Source of the DNA: Paracoccaceae bacterium
GTDB lineage: Bacteria > Pseudomonadota > Alphaproteobacteria > Rhodobacterales > Rhodobacteraceae
NCBI GenBank assembly: GCA_026989355.1
Contig: JALSJM010000008.1
Location: 296,663 to 360,662, forward strand
DNA: 64,000 nt
Direction of reading: 5' to 3'
Shown here: positions 49,189-57,927 of the stretch, piece after piece
Position numbering within the stretch: position 1 is the stretch's first letter
Layout: each line of letters begins with the position of its first letter
Notes under the pieces: model-generated
Seen by the model: the letters and a program-made list of their open reading frames with translations, nothing else
What the model was told of the DNA's origin: nothing
Databases searched by the model: none
Translations under genes and position numbers: made by a program

Positions 49189-50013
49189 ATGGCCACGACA
49201 GAAAGCGGAGCAGAAAACGGGGCACCAGGCACTCTTCCTGCCGGACAACCGGCCGCCCCGCCCCCCCGCCGGCTGATCAGGATCAGCGGCAGGGATCGGA
49301 TGACATTTCTGCAAGGGCTTGTCACCAACGATGTCAACCGCCTGCCCACAGGCCCCCTTTATGCCGCGCTGCTGACCCCGCAGGGGAAATATCTGGCCGA
49401 TTTCTTCCTGAGCGACGGGGGCGACCATGTGCTGATCGACGTTGCCGCACCCCTGGCCGATGATCTGATCCGCCGTCTTCAGATGTATCGGCTGCGTGCC
49501 GATGTGGAGATTGCGCCCGATGAGCGGCATGTGCACCAGGGCCTTGGCCCTCCCCCCGATGGCGCCTTTGCCGATCCGCGCCTGCCCGAGCTCGGCTGGC
49601 GGCGCTATGACACCACCCCCGCCCCGCCCCCCACGCCCGAAGCGCTTGCCGCCCGCCTGGCGCTCAGGATCGCGCATTGCGCACCCGAAAGCGGGACAGA
49701 GCTGATCCCGGGCGAAACCTATATCCTCGAAGCCGGGTTCGAACGTCTGAACGGCGTCGATTTCCGAAAGGGCTGTTACGTGGGGCAGGAGGTAACCGCG
49801 CGCATGAAGCACAAGACCCGGCTTCGCAAGGGGCTCTGCACGGTGCGTGTCGAGGGGCACGCTCCGGTGGGCACACCGATCATGGTGGCAGGCCGGCAGG
49901 CCGGCACGCTCTACAGCCAGGCCGAAGGGCGGGGAATCGCCTATCTGAGATTCGACCGCGCCAAGGGCGCGATGCGTGCCGAAAATGCAACCGTGTGGGC
50001 AGATTGCAGCTGA
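49189..50013 (+). CDS. ygfZ: YgfZ/GcvT-like folate-binding protein
   Basis: Folate-dependent protein supporting Fe-S cluster enzymes (the E. coli homologue aids MiaB and others). 274 residues. The family signature KGCYVGQE, including the conserved Cys, is present (about 194-201) in DFRKGCYVGQEVTARMKHKT; the N-terminal GcvT-like domain contains RISGRDRMTFLQGLVTNDV and LLTPQGKYLADFFL. ATG 49189 (GGACAGGA upstream) is chosen; ATG 49165 adds eight residues. It is divergent from the glycosyltransferase with 112 bp between them. Confidence 0.93.
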   Translation: MATTESGAENGAPGTLPAGQPAAPPPRRLIRISGRDRMTFLQGLVTNDVNRLPTGPLYAALLTPQGKYLADFFLSDGGDHVLIDVAAPLADDLIRRLQMYRLRADVEIAPDERHVHQGLGPPPDGAFADPRLPELGWRRYDTTPAPPPTPEALAARLALRIAHCAPESGTELIPGETYILEAGFERLNGVDFRKGCYVGQEVTARMKHKTRLRKGLCTVRVEGHAPVGTPIMVAGRQAGTLYSQAEGRGIAYLRFDRAKGAMRAENATVWADCS

Positions 50014-50027
50014 CTGGAGGAAACAGA

Positions 50028-50057
50028 ATGCCAAAACCCGTTCTCACACAGACGTGA
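50028..50057 (+). CDS. Nine-codon micro-ORF with textbook ribosome-binding site
   Basis: ATG 50028 is preceded by GGAGG (50016-50020) at 7 nt, the strongest Shine-Dalgarno in this area, yet the frame stops after MPKPVLTQT. It starts 14 nt after the ygfZ stop and 61 nt before the DUF3047 gene. It could be a leader peptide, a translational coupler or the remnant of a lost gene. No attenuator-like T-run hairpin was recognised next to it. Confidence 0.3.
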   Translation: MPKPVLTQT

Positions 50058-50118
50058 CCCCTGCCCTCCGGGGCAACGTGCTACTATCCCGGGTGAGGTG
50101 CCGGAATTTCAGGACTGA

Positions 50119-50856
50119 ATGGTCAGGGTAACGGGTTGGTTGATGATAATTCCCATCCACAAAAGATTTCTCCGGCACCTCACCCTTCTCGTCCCCGATC
50201 CGGCTGCCGCCCGGAATGCCTGTCTTGCAGCCGCATTCCTGACCGCTCTGGCCGCTTCTCCGGCGGGCGCCGCACCGCTCAGCTTTGACGAGGGCTGGAA
50301 GGAGCAGGGCTTCCTGCGCCTGTGGACGAATGACTATGCCCCCGATGGCACCCGGCTTCGGATCACGTCGGACGGCACGGTTTCACTGTTCTATCGCGCC
50401 ATGCCCCGGACGCTCTGGCAGGCGAAAAAGGCGCGCTGGCAATGGATGGTGGAGCAATCGGTAATTGCCACGGACCTTGCCCGCAAGGGCGGTGACGACC
50501 GCAACCTTGCCGTCTATTTCGTGTTTGCCGATGAAGCCGTGGCCCGGCGGCTGTCGCGGGCTTCGGCCGCACGGCTGATGCGCCACAAGGGCACCCGGGC
50601 GCTGATCTATGTATGGGGCGGAAGCGAGCCGCCCGGCACCATCCTGCCCAGCCCCTATGGCAAAGGACGCCTGAAAACGGTGGTGCAACGGCCGGCGGGA
50701 ACGGGAAGTTTCCGCGAAAGCGTTGATCTGATCGCCGATTACAGACGCGCCTTCGGCCAGGAACCCGGGGTTCTGGTGGGGGTGGCTATCTCGGCCGACA
50801 GCGATGACACTGCCGGGCGGATCAGAGCCGAGATCCGCGATCTCGAACTGTTCTGA
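50119..50856 (+). CDS. DUF3047 family exported protein
   Basis: A 245-residue protein with an N-terminal hydrophobic export signal (LAAAFLTALAASPAGAAP, about 36-53), then a single DUF3047-type domain: WKEQGFLRLWTNDYAPDGTR, LFYRAMPRTLWQAKKARWQW, NLAVYFVF, ALIYVWGG and VGVAISADSDDTAGRIRAEI at the end. Function unknown; in other bacteria such proteins are predicted periplasmic. ATG 50119 has AGGA 4 nt upstream; ATG 50143 would shorten the signal by eight residues. Confidence 0.82.
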   Translation: MVRVTGWLMIIPIHKRFLRHLTLLVPDPAAARNACLAAAFLTALAASPAGAAPLSFDEGWKEQGFLRLWTNDYAPDGTRLRITSDGTVSLFYRAMPRTLWQAKKARWQWMVEQSVIATDLARKGGDDRNLAVYFVFADEAVARRLSRASAARLMRHKGTRALIYVWGGSEPPGTILPSPYGKGRLKTVVQRPAGTGSFRESVDLIADYRRAFGQEPGVLVGVAISADSDDTAGRIRAEIRDLELF

Positions 50857-50964
50857 TTCCCGGCCGGTTTTCCGGCCTTCCGGCCCCACATCTGCCGGCC
50901 CTGGCGCCCGGCGCATGCGCCCCGCGATCGCAGCCCCCTCGGCAGCACCCCGTATCGGCCCCCG

Positions 50965-51264
50965 TCAGCGCAGTTCGCGCTCAAGCGCCCGGGCCAGCTT
51001 TCTTGCCGCCCCCTTGATTGCGGCCTTCACATCGTCCGCATGATGGCGCACCCCCACCGGGCGGCGTCCGCGCGGATGCGCCTCCATCGCGCAGCGCTTG
51101 TCATCGGGCCCGGCCCTGGGGCCGTTTTCATCGGCCACCCAGACCTCGACCCGCGTCAGCCGTTCGACCTTGCCGTGCAGGGCGCCCCTCAGCGCCTCTT
51201 CGGCAAAGATTCGGGCTTCCTCGACCCCCTTGATGACATCATCGTTATGCAGGATTACGTCCAT
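50965..51264 (-). CDS. HPF/RaiA-like ribosome-associated protein
   Basis: A 99-residue protein resembling the N-terminal ribosome-binding domain of hibernation factors: RVEVWVADENGPRAGPDDKR followed by CAMEAHPRGRRPVGVRHH and a terminal helix DDVKAAIKGAARKLARALER. It lacks the C-terminal dimerisation domain of long HPF. ATG 51264 has AAGGAAAG upstream. It likely modulates ribosome activity in stress, but sequence divergence leaves this inferred. Confidence 0.75.
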   Translation of the reverse strand: MDVILHNDDVIKGVEEARIFAEEALRGALHGKVERLTRVEVWVADENGPRAGPDDKRCAMEAHPRGRRPVGVRHHADDVKAAIKGAARKLARALERELR

Positions 51265-51415
51265 GATCTTTCCTTGTTCCGGTTCCTGGCAATATGCCCG
51301 ATCCACAGCTATGAATCGCGGGGGGCGCTTGCAAGGCCCGCAAGAGAAAGCCGGGAAAAAGAGGGAAAGACCGAAAGCTCGAAGTCACCCGCCGGGCCGC
51401 GGGATTGCCTCTGTC

Positions 51416-53197
51416 CTACAGGGGCCAGAACAACGGAATGATGGCGCTGGCCAACAGGCCGATCGACAGGTTGAGCGGAATGCCCACCCGCAGGAAATCG
51501 CCGAACCGATAGCCGCCGGGGCCATAGACCATCATGTTGGTCTGATAGCCCACCGGCGTAGCGAAACTGGCCGAAGCCGCAACCATCACCGCCACCACCA
51601 GCGGCCGCGGATCGACCCCCAGCGCCTGGGCCACGCCGATCGCCACCGGCGTTACCACCACCGCCACCGCATTGTTCGAAACAAGCTCGGTCAGCACCGA
51701 GGTCAGCAGATAGATCGCCCAGACCACCAGAAACGGCGGCAATGCCGAAAGCTGCGGCGCAATCGCCTGCACGATCAGATCGACCGCCCCGGTGCTCTCC
51801 AGCCCCGCCCCGATGGCCAGCATGGAAAAGATCATCACCAGCAGCCGGCCGTCGATATAGGTAAAGGCCTCATCCGCATCGATGCAGCGGCTGAGAAGCA
51901 CCACCGCCACCGCCACCACCGACAACAGGAAGACCGGCGCCACCCCGAGTGCCGCCAGCGCCACGATGCCCGTCAGCGCCGCGATGGCAACCGGCGCATG
52001 GCTGCGGCGAAAGGCACGGCCCGAGGGGTGGGTGATGTCCACAAGATCCATGTCCTGTGCAAGGCGGCGAATATCCTCGGGGGCGCCCTCCAGCAGCAGC
52101 GTGTCGCCCACCCGCACCACCAGATCATCAAGCTGGCGGCCGATGTTCTGGTTGCGCCGGTGCACCGCCAGCGGATAGACGCCATAGCGCCGCCGCAGCC
52201 GCAGCGAACCCAGCGAACGGCCGATCATCTTGCAGCCGGGCGAGATCAGCACCTCGACCGTGGTCGTCTCTACCGCCGAAATCTGATCGACACGGCGCAG
52301 GCTCTTGTTGCGTTGCAGACTGAGCAGTTCGCTGACCGCCGAGCGCAGCACCACGCGATCGCCCACCTGCAGCCTCACCCCTTCCAGATTGCGCCTGAGC
52401 GAAGTGTCGCCGCGGATCACGTCGATCAGCCGCACCCCGTCGCGCTTGAACAGCTGCACGCCGGTCACCTCTCGGCCGATCAGGTTGCTGTCGGGAGGAA
52501 TCACCGCCTCGGTGAAGAATTTCATGCGCGACTTGTCGGAAAGCAGCGTGGCCATGCTGGCGCGGTCCGGCAGCAGGCGGGGGCCGAACAGCAGCAGATA
52601 GAGCATCCCCCAGGCAACCAGGATCAGCCCCAGGGGCGTGACCTCGAAGATCGTGAAGGGCGCCAGGCCATGAACCCGTGCCACGCCATCCACCAGCAGG
52701 TTGGTCGAGGTGCCGATCAGCGTCAGCGTGCCGCCAAGAATCGCCGCATAGGACAGCGGGATCAGCAGCCTGCTGGCCCCCACTCCAAGCTTGCGCGCCA
52801 GCTGCACGAAAACCGGGATCATCACCAGCACCACCGGCGTGTTCGAAACGAAGGCCGAGGCCAGCACCACGAATCCCATCAGCAGCACGATCGCGAAACG
52901 CGGCCGCACGGCCACATGTTTCTCGGCCTTTCTGGTAAACCAGTCGAGCGCCCCGGTGCGCACCAGGGCCCCCATCACGATGAACATCGCCCCGATCGTC
53001 CAGGGGGCGGGATTGGCCAGCACCTCCAGCGCCCGGTCATAGGGCAGAAGGCCCAGCGCCATCACCAGCGCCGCACCCGAAATCGCCACCACCTCGGTCG
53101 GGTAGAGTTCGCTCAGGAACAGTGCGAACATGCCTACCACGATCAGCAGCATCATGACCGCCTGAGAAGTGGCAGATATGTCGAGCCATGCCATCAT
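51416..53197 (-). CDS. SLC13/DASS-type permease with two RCK_C (TrkA-C) domains
   Basis: A 593-residue transporter: N-terminal helices (about 1-190) with the family motif SNTPVVLVMIPVF and GTLTLIGTSTNLLVDG (Na+/substrate loop SNT-type), two central TrkA-C domains (about 205-290 and 300-375; RNLEGVRLQVGDRVVLRS and RQLDDLVVRVGDTLLLEG), then C-terminal helices with VSNNAVAVVVTPVAIG. This layout is that of sulfate/anion permeases related to SAC1 and YfbS-like proteins. Substrate unproven. ATG 53197 or 53194. Confidence 0.9.
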   Translation of the reverse strand: MMAWLDISATSQAVMMLLIVVGMFALFLSELYPTEVVAISGAALVMALGLLPYDRALEVLANPAPWTIGAMFIVMGALVRTGALDWFTRKAEKHVAVRPRFAIVLLMGFVVLASAFVSNTPVVLVMIPVFVQLARKLGVGASRLLIPLSYAAILGGTLTLIGTSTNLLVDGVARVHGLAPFTIFEVTPLGLILVAWGMLYLLLFGPRLLPDRASMATLLSDKSRMKFFTEAVIPPDSNLIGREVTGVQLFKRDGVRLIDVIRGDTSLRRNLEGVRLQVGDRVVLRSAVSELLSLQRNKSLRRVDQISAVETTTVEVLISPGCKMIGRSLGSLRLRRRYGVYPLAVHRRNQNIGRQLDDLVVRVGDTLLLEGAPEDIRRLAQDMDLVDITHPSGRAFRRSHAPVAIAALTGIVALAALGVAPVFLLSVVAVAVVLLSRCIDADEAFTYIDGRLLVMIFSMLAIGAGLESTGAVDLIVQAIAPQLSALPPFLVVWAIYLLTSVLTELVSNNAVAVVVTPVAIGVAQALGVDPRPLVVAVMVAASASFATPVGYQTNMMVYGPGGYRFGDFLRVGIPLNLSIGLLASAIIPLFWPL

Positions 53198-53273
53198 GTG
53201 CCGCGCTGTCCTTGCCCCTGGTTGTCCGGCTCACGCTCCGCAAGCCCCGTGAAGCCCCGTGATGAAGCCCGGT

Positions 53274-54227
53274 TCAGAGCGCATCCTTGCCCATCCCGCC
53301 CGGCGGCACAAGCTTTCGCCCCGCAACCGTGGCCCGACGCGGCTGCACCAGGAATACCCCCGCCAGCATCAGCCCCATCGCCGCCCAGACACCGGGCGCA
53401 TAGTGCTCGCCCAGAAACAGGATCGACCAGATCACGCCGAAACCGGTGATGAGATAGGCCACCTGCGCGGCAAACACCGGCCCCGCGCGCCCGATCGTCC
53501 AGACATAGGCGGCATAGGTCAGCATGTTGATCACCGAGCTGGCCAGAACCGCCCAGTCGGCTGCCTGCCAGGGACGAAAAGGGGAAACGAACTGCCCCGT
53601 TGCCACTGCCACCGGCAAGGCGATCACCAGGGAAACGAGCGAGGCCCCGAACAGGATCTGGAAGGCATCAAGCCCGCGTGCGCCATACCATGTCAGGAAA
53701 TTTCCCTCGCCGGCATAGGCCAGCGCGGCACCCGCGGCCAGGATCACATACCAGGCGCTTTCGCTGCCGGGCAAGCGCGCACCCGGGCCGATCAGCAGGC
53801 CGACGGCCACTGCCCCCAGCCCCAGGCCCAGAAAGCGCAGAAGCGCCGGTTTCTCGAACCCGAGGGCCAGGCTGATCGGCAATGCAAACAACGGCACCAG
53901 CGCGATGACGATCGAAAGGATCCCCGCCGGCAGATGCGCCGCCGCCGTATAGCTGAAATGGTTGGGCACCACCGTGCCAAGCAGCGCCATGCCCAGGAAC
54001 ACCCCGAAAAAGCGTGGCGCAAGCACCGGCCGGCGGCCGCGCGCCAGCAGGATCGCCCCTGCCAGAGCAAGACCGATCATCATCTGCCAGACCATGATCC
54101 CATAAGGACCATAGCCGGTGGATACCGCGATCTTGACGATCGGAAAAACCGCCCCCCAGGCCGCGCCCATCAGGATCAGCACCGCAAACAGCCCAGGGGC
54201 ACTGCCACACGGCAGACGCGTGCTCAT
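53274..54227 (-). CDS. EamA/DMT-family transporter
   Basis: A 317-residue membrane protein with 10 hydrophobic helices in two EamA repeats (ILMGAAWGAVFPIVKIAVST; PAGILSIVIALVPLFALPIS; GFGVIWSILFLGEHYAPGVW). DMT carriers export amino acids or related metabolites; substrate unknown. Its ATG overlaps the stop of the upstream ymdB-type gene by 4 nt, so the two are cotranscribed. Confidence 0.9.
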   Translation of the reverse strand: MSTRLPCGSAPGLFAVLILMGAAWGAVFPIVKIAVSTGYGPYGIMVWQMMIGLALAGAILLARGRRPVLAPRFFGVFLGMALLGTVVPNHFSYTAAAHLPAGILSIVIALVPLFALPISLALGFEKPALLRFLGLGLGAVAVGLLIGPGARLPGSESAWYVILAAGAALAYAGEGNFLTWYGARGLDAFQILFGASLVSLVIALPVAVATGQFVSPFRPWQAADWAVLASSVINMLTYAAYVWTIGRAGPVFAAQVAYLITGFGVIWSILFLGEHYAPGVWAAMGLMLAGVFLVQPRRATVAGRKLVPPGGMGKDAL

Positions 54228-55093
54228 GATCGGGGGCCCGTGCCGGCGTCCGCTCTCCCGTCCGCACAGCCTGCCACCCCCGGCGGCCCGGCAGCGGACA
54301 GCACCCCGCCCTGGCGCACCATCTGCACGGTTCTTGCCAGGCCGCTGCGGTCATCGGTTTCGATCAGCAGTCCGCAAAGCGTGACCTCGCCCCTGGCGGG
54401 GGCGAAACGTTCCTTGCCCATGCCGGTCACGAAGCGGCGCATGGGCTCGGCCTTGTCCATGCCGATCACGCTGTTGTAATCGCCGCACATGCCGGCGTCG
54501 GTCTGATAGGCGGTGGCGCGGGGCAGGATATGCGCATCGGCCGTAGGCACGTGGGTATGGGTGCCGACAACGGCACTGGCGCGCCCGTCGCACCAGTGGC
54601 CCATGGCCATCTTTTCGCTGGTGGCCTCGCAATGCATGTCAACGACCAGCGCCTGCACCGCACCGCCGGGCGGATGTGCCTTCAACACCGGGTCGATGGC
54701 CGAAAACGGATTGGCAAACGGGCGTTTCATGAATACCTGCCCCAGCACCTGCGCCACCAGGATCCGCCGCCCGCGCCCGGCCTCGAAGACTGCCGCACCG
54801 CGCCCCGGCGCATCCTTTGCGAAATTGAGGGGGCGGATGATGCGCGGTTCGGTTTCGATGAAAGACAGCATCTCGCGCTGATCGAAGGCATGATCGCCCA
54901 GCGTGATGCAATCGGCCCCAGCAGCCAGCAGCCGGCGCGCATGATCGGCGTTGAGCCCCGCGCCATTGGTGGCATTTTCGCCATTGACCACCACGAAATC
55001 AAGGCGCCAGCTTTCGCGCAGTGCCGGCAGCCGCTCGATAACCGCGCGCCGCCCGGCCCGCCCCATCACATCGCCAAGAAACAGGATTCTCAT
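54224..55093 (-). CDS. YmdB/TIGR00282-family metallophosphoesterase
   Basis: A 289-residue calcineurin-like phosphoesterase. Metal-site motifs: FLGDVMGRAGRRAV, VVNGENATNGAGLN, TLGDHAFDQREM, VDMHCEATSEKMAMG and VVGTHTHVPTAD. Bacillus YmdB is a 2',3'-cyclic-AMP phosphodiesterase affecting RNA turnover and biofilm decisions; the alphaproteobacterial role is unknown. The last 30 or so residues are Gly/Ala-rich and beyond the usual fold. First gene of a pair with the EamA transporter. Confidence 0.92.
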   Translation of the reverse strand: MRILFLGDVMGRAGRRAVIERLPALRESWRLDFVVVNGENATNGAGLNADHARRLLAAGADCITLGDHAFDQREMLSFIETEPRIIRPLNFAKDAPGRGAAVFEAGRGRRILVAQVLGQVFMKRPFANPFSAIDPVLKAHPPGGAVQALVVDMHCEATSEKMAMGHWCDGRASAVVGTHTHVPTADAHILPRATAYQTDAGMCGDYNSVIGMDKAEPMRRFVTGMGKERFAPARGEVTLCGLLIETDDRSGLARTVQMVRQGGVLSAAGPPGVAGCADGRADAGTGPRS

Positions 55094-55245
55094 GCGCCCT
55101 GCCTAGGCCGACGGCCGGGGCGGGGCAAGCCAAAAGTCGGCCCGTCCGGCAAGGAGCCGCCGCCCGAAACCCCGGCAGAACCGGCCGCTGCGTCATTGCA
55201 AGCCCCGCGCCCCGGGCGGTGCCGGCCGGTGCCCGGCGGGGTGCA

Positions 55246-55944
55246 TCAGCGCGGATTGCGACGGCCGGCATGACGCCCCAGCCTGCGCTGGAACAGGCGG
55301 CGGTTCTGGGCGATGAACTCGGCCACCACGCCGGGCAGGCCCCGCCGGCTGCGTCCTTCCAGATAGGCATATCCGGCACCCGCCCCGATCGCCGCACCGA
55401 TGGTATCGACGATCAGATCGCCCATCGTGTCGGGCAGGCCCGATTTCTGCATGTTGAGGCCGAATATCTGATCCATCGCGAATTCGAAGATTTCCCACAG
55501 CGCACCGATGGTGATCGAGATGCAGAACGCGATGAAGGCAAGGGCGGCATGGGGGGCGCGATAGCGCTCGCCCTCGAACAGCAGAAACACGATGACGAAG
55601 CCGACAAGCCCGAACCCCATGGCCGAACCGAAATGCATCAGCACGTCCCACCACCAGTATCTTTCGTAGAAATCGAACACCTCGCCCAGATAGAGCGTCC
55701 CGAAGATGAAGAACACGATGCCCGCCAGAAACGACAGCGGCAGACGAATTCCCAGACGGCTGGCCGCCACCATCGGCGCAACGGAAAGCGCCAGCGTTGC
55801 CAGCGCGATGAAGCTCAGCGAATAGCGGCCGTCCACCAGCGCGATCACCAGTTCCACCGCCAGGATGGCCCAGATCACGTAGATCACGATCTGATATATG
55901 CTGAAGCGGGGTCGCCTGAATGTCATGTCCCGAGTGTAGGTCAT
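55246..55944 (-). CDS. DUF2238 (YjdF-like) membrane protein
   Basis: A 232-residue protein with about six hydrophobic helices. Conserved-looking polar motifs within the membrane are WWWDVLMHFGSAMGFGLVGF, GALWEIFEFAMDQIFG and DTMGDLIVDTIGAAIGA, which match the pattern of DUF2238. Function unknown. ATG 55944 or 55926. Its start region overlaps the upstream region of the divergent EEP gene, with 38 bp between the chosen starts. Confidence 0.75.
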   Translation of the reverse strand: MTYTRDMTFRRPRFSIYQIVIYVIWAILAVELVIALVDGRYSLSFIALATLALSVAPMVAASRLGIRLPLSFLAGIVFFIFGTLYLGEVFDFYERYWWWDVLMHFGSAMGFGLVGFVIVFLLFEGERYRAPHAALAFIAFCISITIGALWEIFEFAMDQIFGLNMQKSGLPDTMGDLIVDTIGAAIGAGAGYAYLEGRSRRGLPGVVAEFIAQNRRLFQRRLGRHAGRRNPR

Positions 55945-55982
55945 GCAGCGGGCTTCTTCAATCGCACGGGCCGAAAGATTAT

Positions 55983-56804
55983 ATGGAAAGCATGAAAGAC
56001 AAGGATCGTGACCTGCGTCTGGCTTCCTATAATCTGCGCAAGTGCATCGGGCTTGACCGCAGGCGCGATCCCGGCCGTTCCCTTGATGTGCTCAACAGTA
56101 TCGGTGCCGATATCATCGCCCTGCAGGAAGCCGACCGCCGCCTGGGCCACCGCCCTGCCGCCCTGCCCCGCGAGATGATCGAACGCGGCAGCGATTTCGT
56201 GCCCCTCGAACTGGGGGCGAACAGTGCCTCACTGGGCTGGCACGGCAATGCGATCCTGCTGCGCAAGGGGCTTGAGGCGGGCGATATCCGCTGCCTCGAC
56301 CTGCCCGGCCTGGAACCGCGCGGCGCCGTGATGGCCACCATCGGCGGCCTCAGGGTGATCGGCCTGCATCTGGGGCTGATGCGCCGCCACCGGCGCGAAC
56401 AGCTGGCCGCCATCGCCGATATGCTGGCCGGGCTGGAGACAAGACCCACCGTCATTCTGGGCGATTTCAACGAATGGTCTGCGCGCCAGGGGTTCGAGCC
56501 GATCACCGGTGATTTTCGCCTGCATGCGCCGGGGCTCAGCTATCATTCCGCCGCCCCCCTTGCACCACTTGACCGCTTTGCCCTTGGCCCCGGCATCGAA
56601 CTGCGCGATGCCGGCGTGGTGCAGACACCGCAGGCAAGACGGGCCTCGGATCATCTGCCCGTCTGGGCCGATATCCGGGCCCCGGCGGATTTCGGGCAAA
56701 AGCCGCATCCGCAACAGCGGGCAGCAACCGCAGGGGAAAGAGCCGCAACCGCACCGGGCGCCGGCACCGGGGAAGCCCCCGCCAGAGGCGCATCCTTCAG
56801 GTGA
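55983..56804 (+). CDS. Endonuclease/exonuclease/phosphatase (EEP) family hydrolase
   Basis: A 273-residue DNase I-like fold hydrolase. Catalytic motifs: ASYNLRK (metal-site Asn), IIALQEADRR (metal-binding Glu), GLHLGLMRRHRREQL, ILGDFNEW (Asp/Asn pair) and RASDHLPV (catalytic Asp-His). No signal peptide. The short form with GDFNEW resembles small bacterial EEP phosphatases; the substrate may be a nucleic acid or a phospholipid head group. A disordered Pro/Ala/Gly tail follows residue 240. ATG 55983 or 55992. Its 3' end overlaps coaD by 8 bp, convergent. Confidence 0.88.
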   Translation: MESMKDKDRDLRLASYNLRKCIGLDRRRDPGRSLDVLNSIGADIIALQEADRRLGHRPAALPREMIERGSDFVPLELGANSASLGWHGNAILLRKGLEAGDIRCLDLPGLEPRGAVMATIGGLRVIGLHLGLMRRHRREQLAAIADMLAGLETRPTVILGDFNEWSARQGFEPITGDFRLHAPGLSYHSAAPLAPLDRFALGPGIELRDAGVVQTPQARRASDHLPVWADIRAPADFGQKPHPQQRAATAGERAATAPGAGTGEAPARGASFR

Positions 56805-57288
56805 ATTTCTCGGTCAGCCTGGCATTCACCGCCGGCGGCACGAAGCTGCTGACATCGCCCTTGAGGCGGGCGATTTCCTTTACCAGCCGGCTGGCAATCG
56901 CCTGATAGCGCGCCTCGGCCATCAGAAAGACGGTTTCGATCGAGCTGTCGAGCATCCGGTTCATGCCCACCATCTGGTATTCGTATTCGAAATCGGCCAC
57001 CGCGCGCAGGCCACGGATGATGGTTTGCGCGCCCACCTCCTGGGCACAGTCGATCAGCAGGTTCTCGAAAGGATGCACAACGATCTCGGTGCCGGTTTCG
57101 CGGGAAAGCCTGTGGCATTCGTCCTTGATCATCGCCACCCGCTCTTCCAGGGTGAACAGGGGGTTCTTGTCGCGGTTGATGGCCACGCCGATCACCAGAC
57201 GGTCAACCAGCGCCACGGCACGGCCGATGATATCCACATGGCCAAGCGTGATCGGATCGAACGTGCCCGGATAAAGACCTATGCGCAT
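56797..57288 (-). CDS. coaD: Phosphopantetheine adenylyltransferase
   Basis: Penultimate step of CoA synthesis, making dephospho-CoA. 163 residues; nucleotidyltransferase motif GTFDPITLGHVDII (HxGH-type, as TLGH), substrate-binding LIRGLRA-type segment TIIRGLRAVADFEYEYQM and the C-terminal VSSFVPPAV. ATG 57288 has GGGGAAG upstream. Confidence 0.97.
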   Translation of the reverse strand: MRIGLYPGTFDPITLGHVDIIGRAVALVDRLVIGVAINRDKNPLFTLEERVAMIKDECHRLSRETGTEIVVHPFENLLIDCAQEVGAQTIIRGLRAVADFEYEYQMVGMNRMLDSSIETVFLMAEARYQAIASRLVKEIARLKGDVSSFVPPAVNARLTEKFT

Positions 57289-57429
57289 GCTGCTTCCCCT
57301 TGCGCCAGTGGTTCGCGTTGGCAACACGCAACTATATCGCGCCATGCATTGCAAGCATTATTGCTGCATCGCAGCGCCAATGGCCGGGCAAGGCGCGAGA
57401 TCCGGATGCCGGAGCCCGGGGGCGGCCTC

Positions 57430-57867
57430 CTAGAGCCCCATGATCATGCCCTCCAGCGCTTCCTTTTCCATCGAAAGTTCGGACAGGCGCGCCTTCACCA
57501 CATCGCCCTGGGTGATCAGGCCGATCATCCGCCCCTCTTCATCCACCACCGGAATGTGGCGGAAACGCCCCTCGGTCATCCGGTGAAGGATCTCGTCGGC
57601 GCGGTCTTCCAGATGGCATGTCTCGGGGTTGCGCGTCATCAGTTCGCCCACGGTCATCTCCAGACAGGGGTCACCCCGCCGCGCCAGCGCATAGACGATG
57701 TCGCGTTCCGAAAGAATTCCCACCGGGCGCGTGTTGCCGTCAACGACAACGACGGATCCGATCCGATGACGTTCGAGCAGCCCGGCCGCCTCGGCAACGG
57801 GCGCTTCCGGCGATATGGTGACGACATCGCCGCTTTGCTTCGTTTTCAGTATCTGATGAACCTGCAT
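57430..57867 (-). CDS. CBS-domain pair protein
   Basis: A 145-residue cytoplasmic protein made of two CBS repeats (about 8-65 and 75-132; SVVVVDGNTRPVGILSERDI and HIPVVDEEGRMIGLITQGDV) that form a Bateman module binding adenine nucleotides or similar ligands. Stand-alone CBS proteins often act as energy sensors for a partner enzyme or channel; the partner is not evident. 141 bp before coaD and 60 bp after the LysR gene. Confidence 0.92.
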   Translation of the reverse strand: MQVHQILKTKQSGDVVTISPEAPVAEAAGLLERHRIGSVVVVDGNTRPVGILSERDIVYALARRGDPCLEMTVGELMTRNPETCHLEDRADEILHRMTEGRFRHIPVVDEEGRMIGLITQGDVVKARLSELSMEKEALEGMIMGL

Positions 57868-57927
57868 CTTCTCTCTCTTTCCTCCTCCTGTGCTGCAGGT
57901 TCAGGGTCTCCCCCCTGCGACAATCTG

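Noticed and set aside
50028..50057. Frameshift between ygfZ and a lost downstream gene
   Set aside because: ygfZ is full length with its normal C-terminus, and the micro-ORF does not continue any recognisable family in other frames, so there is no direct evidence for a broken gene; it is kept only as a low-confidence micro-ORF.
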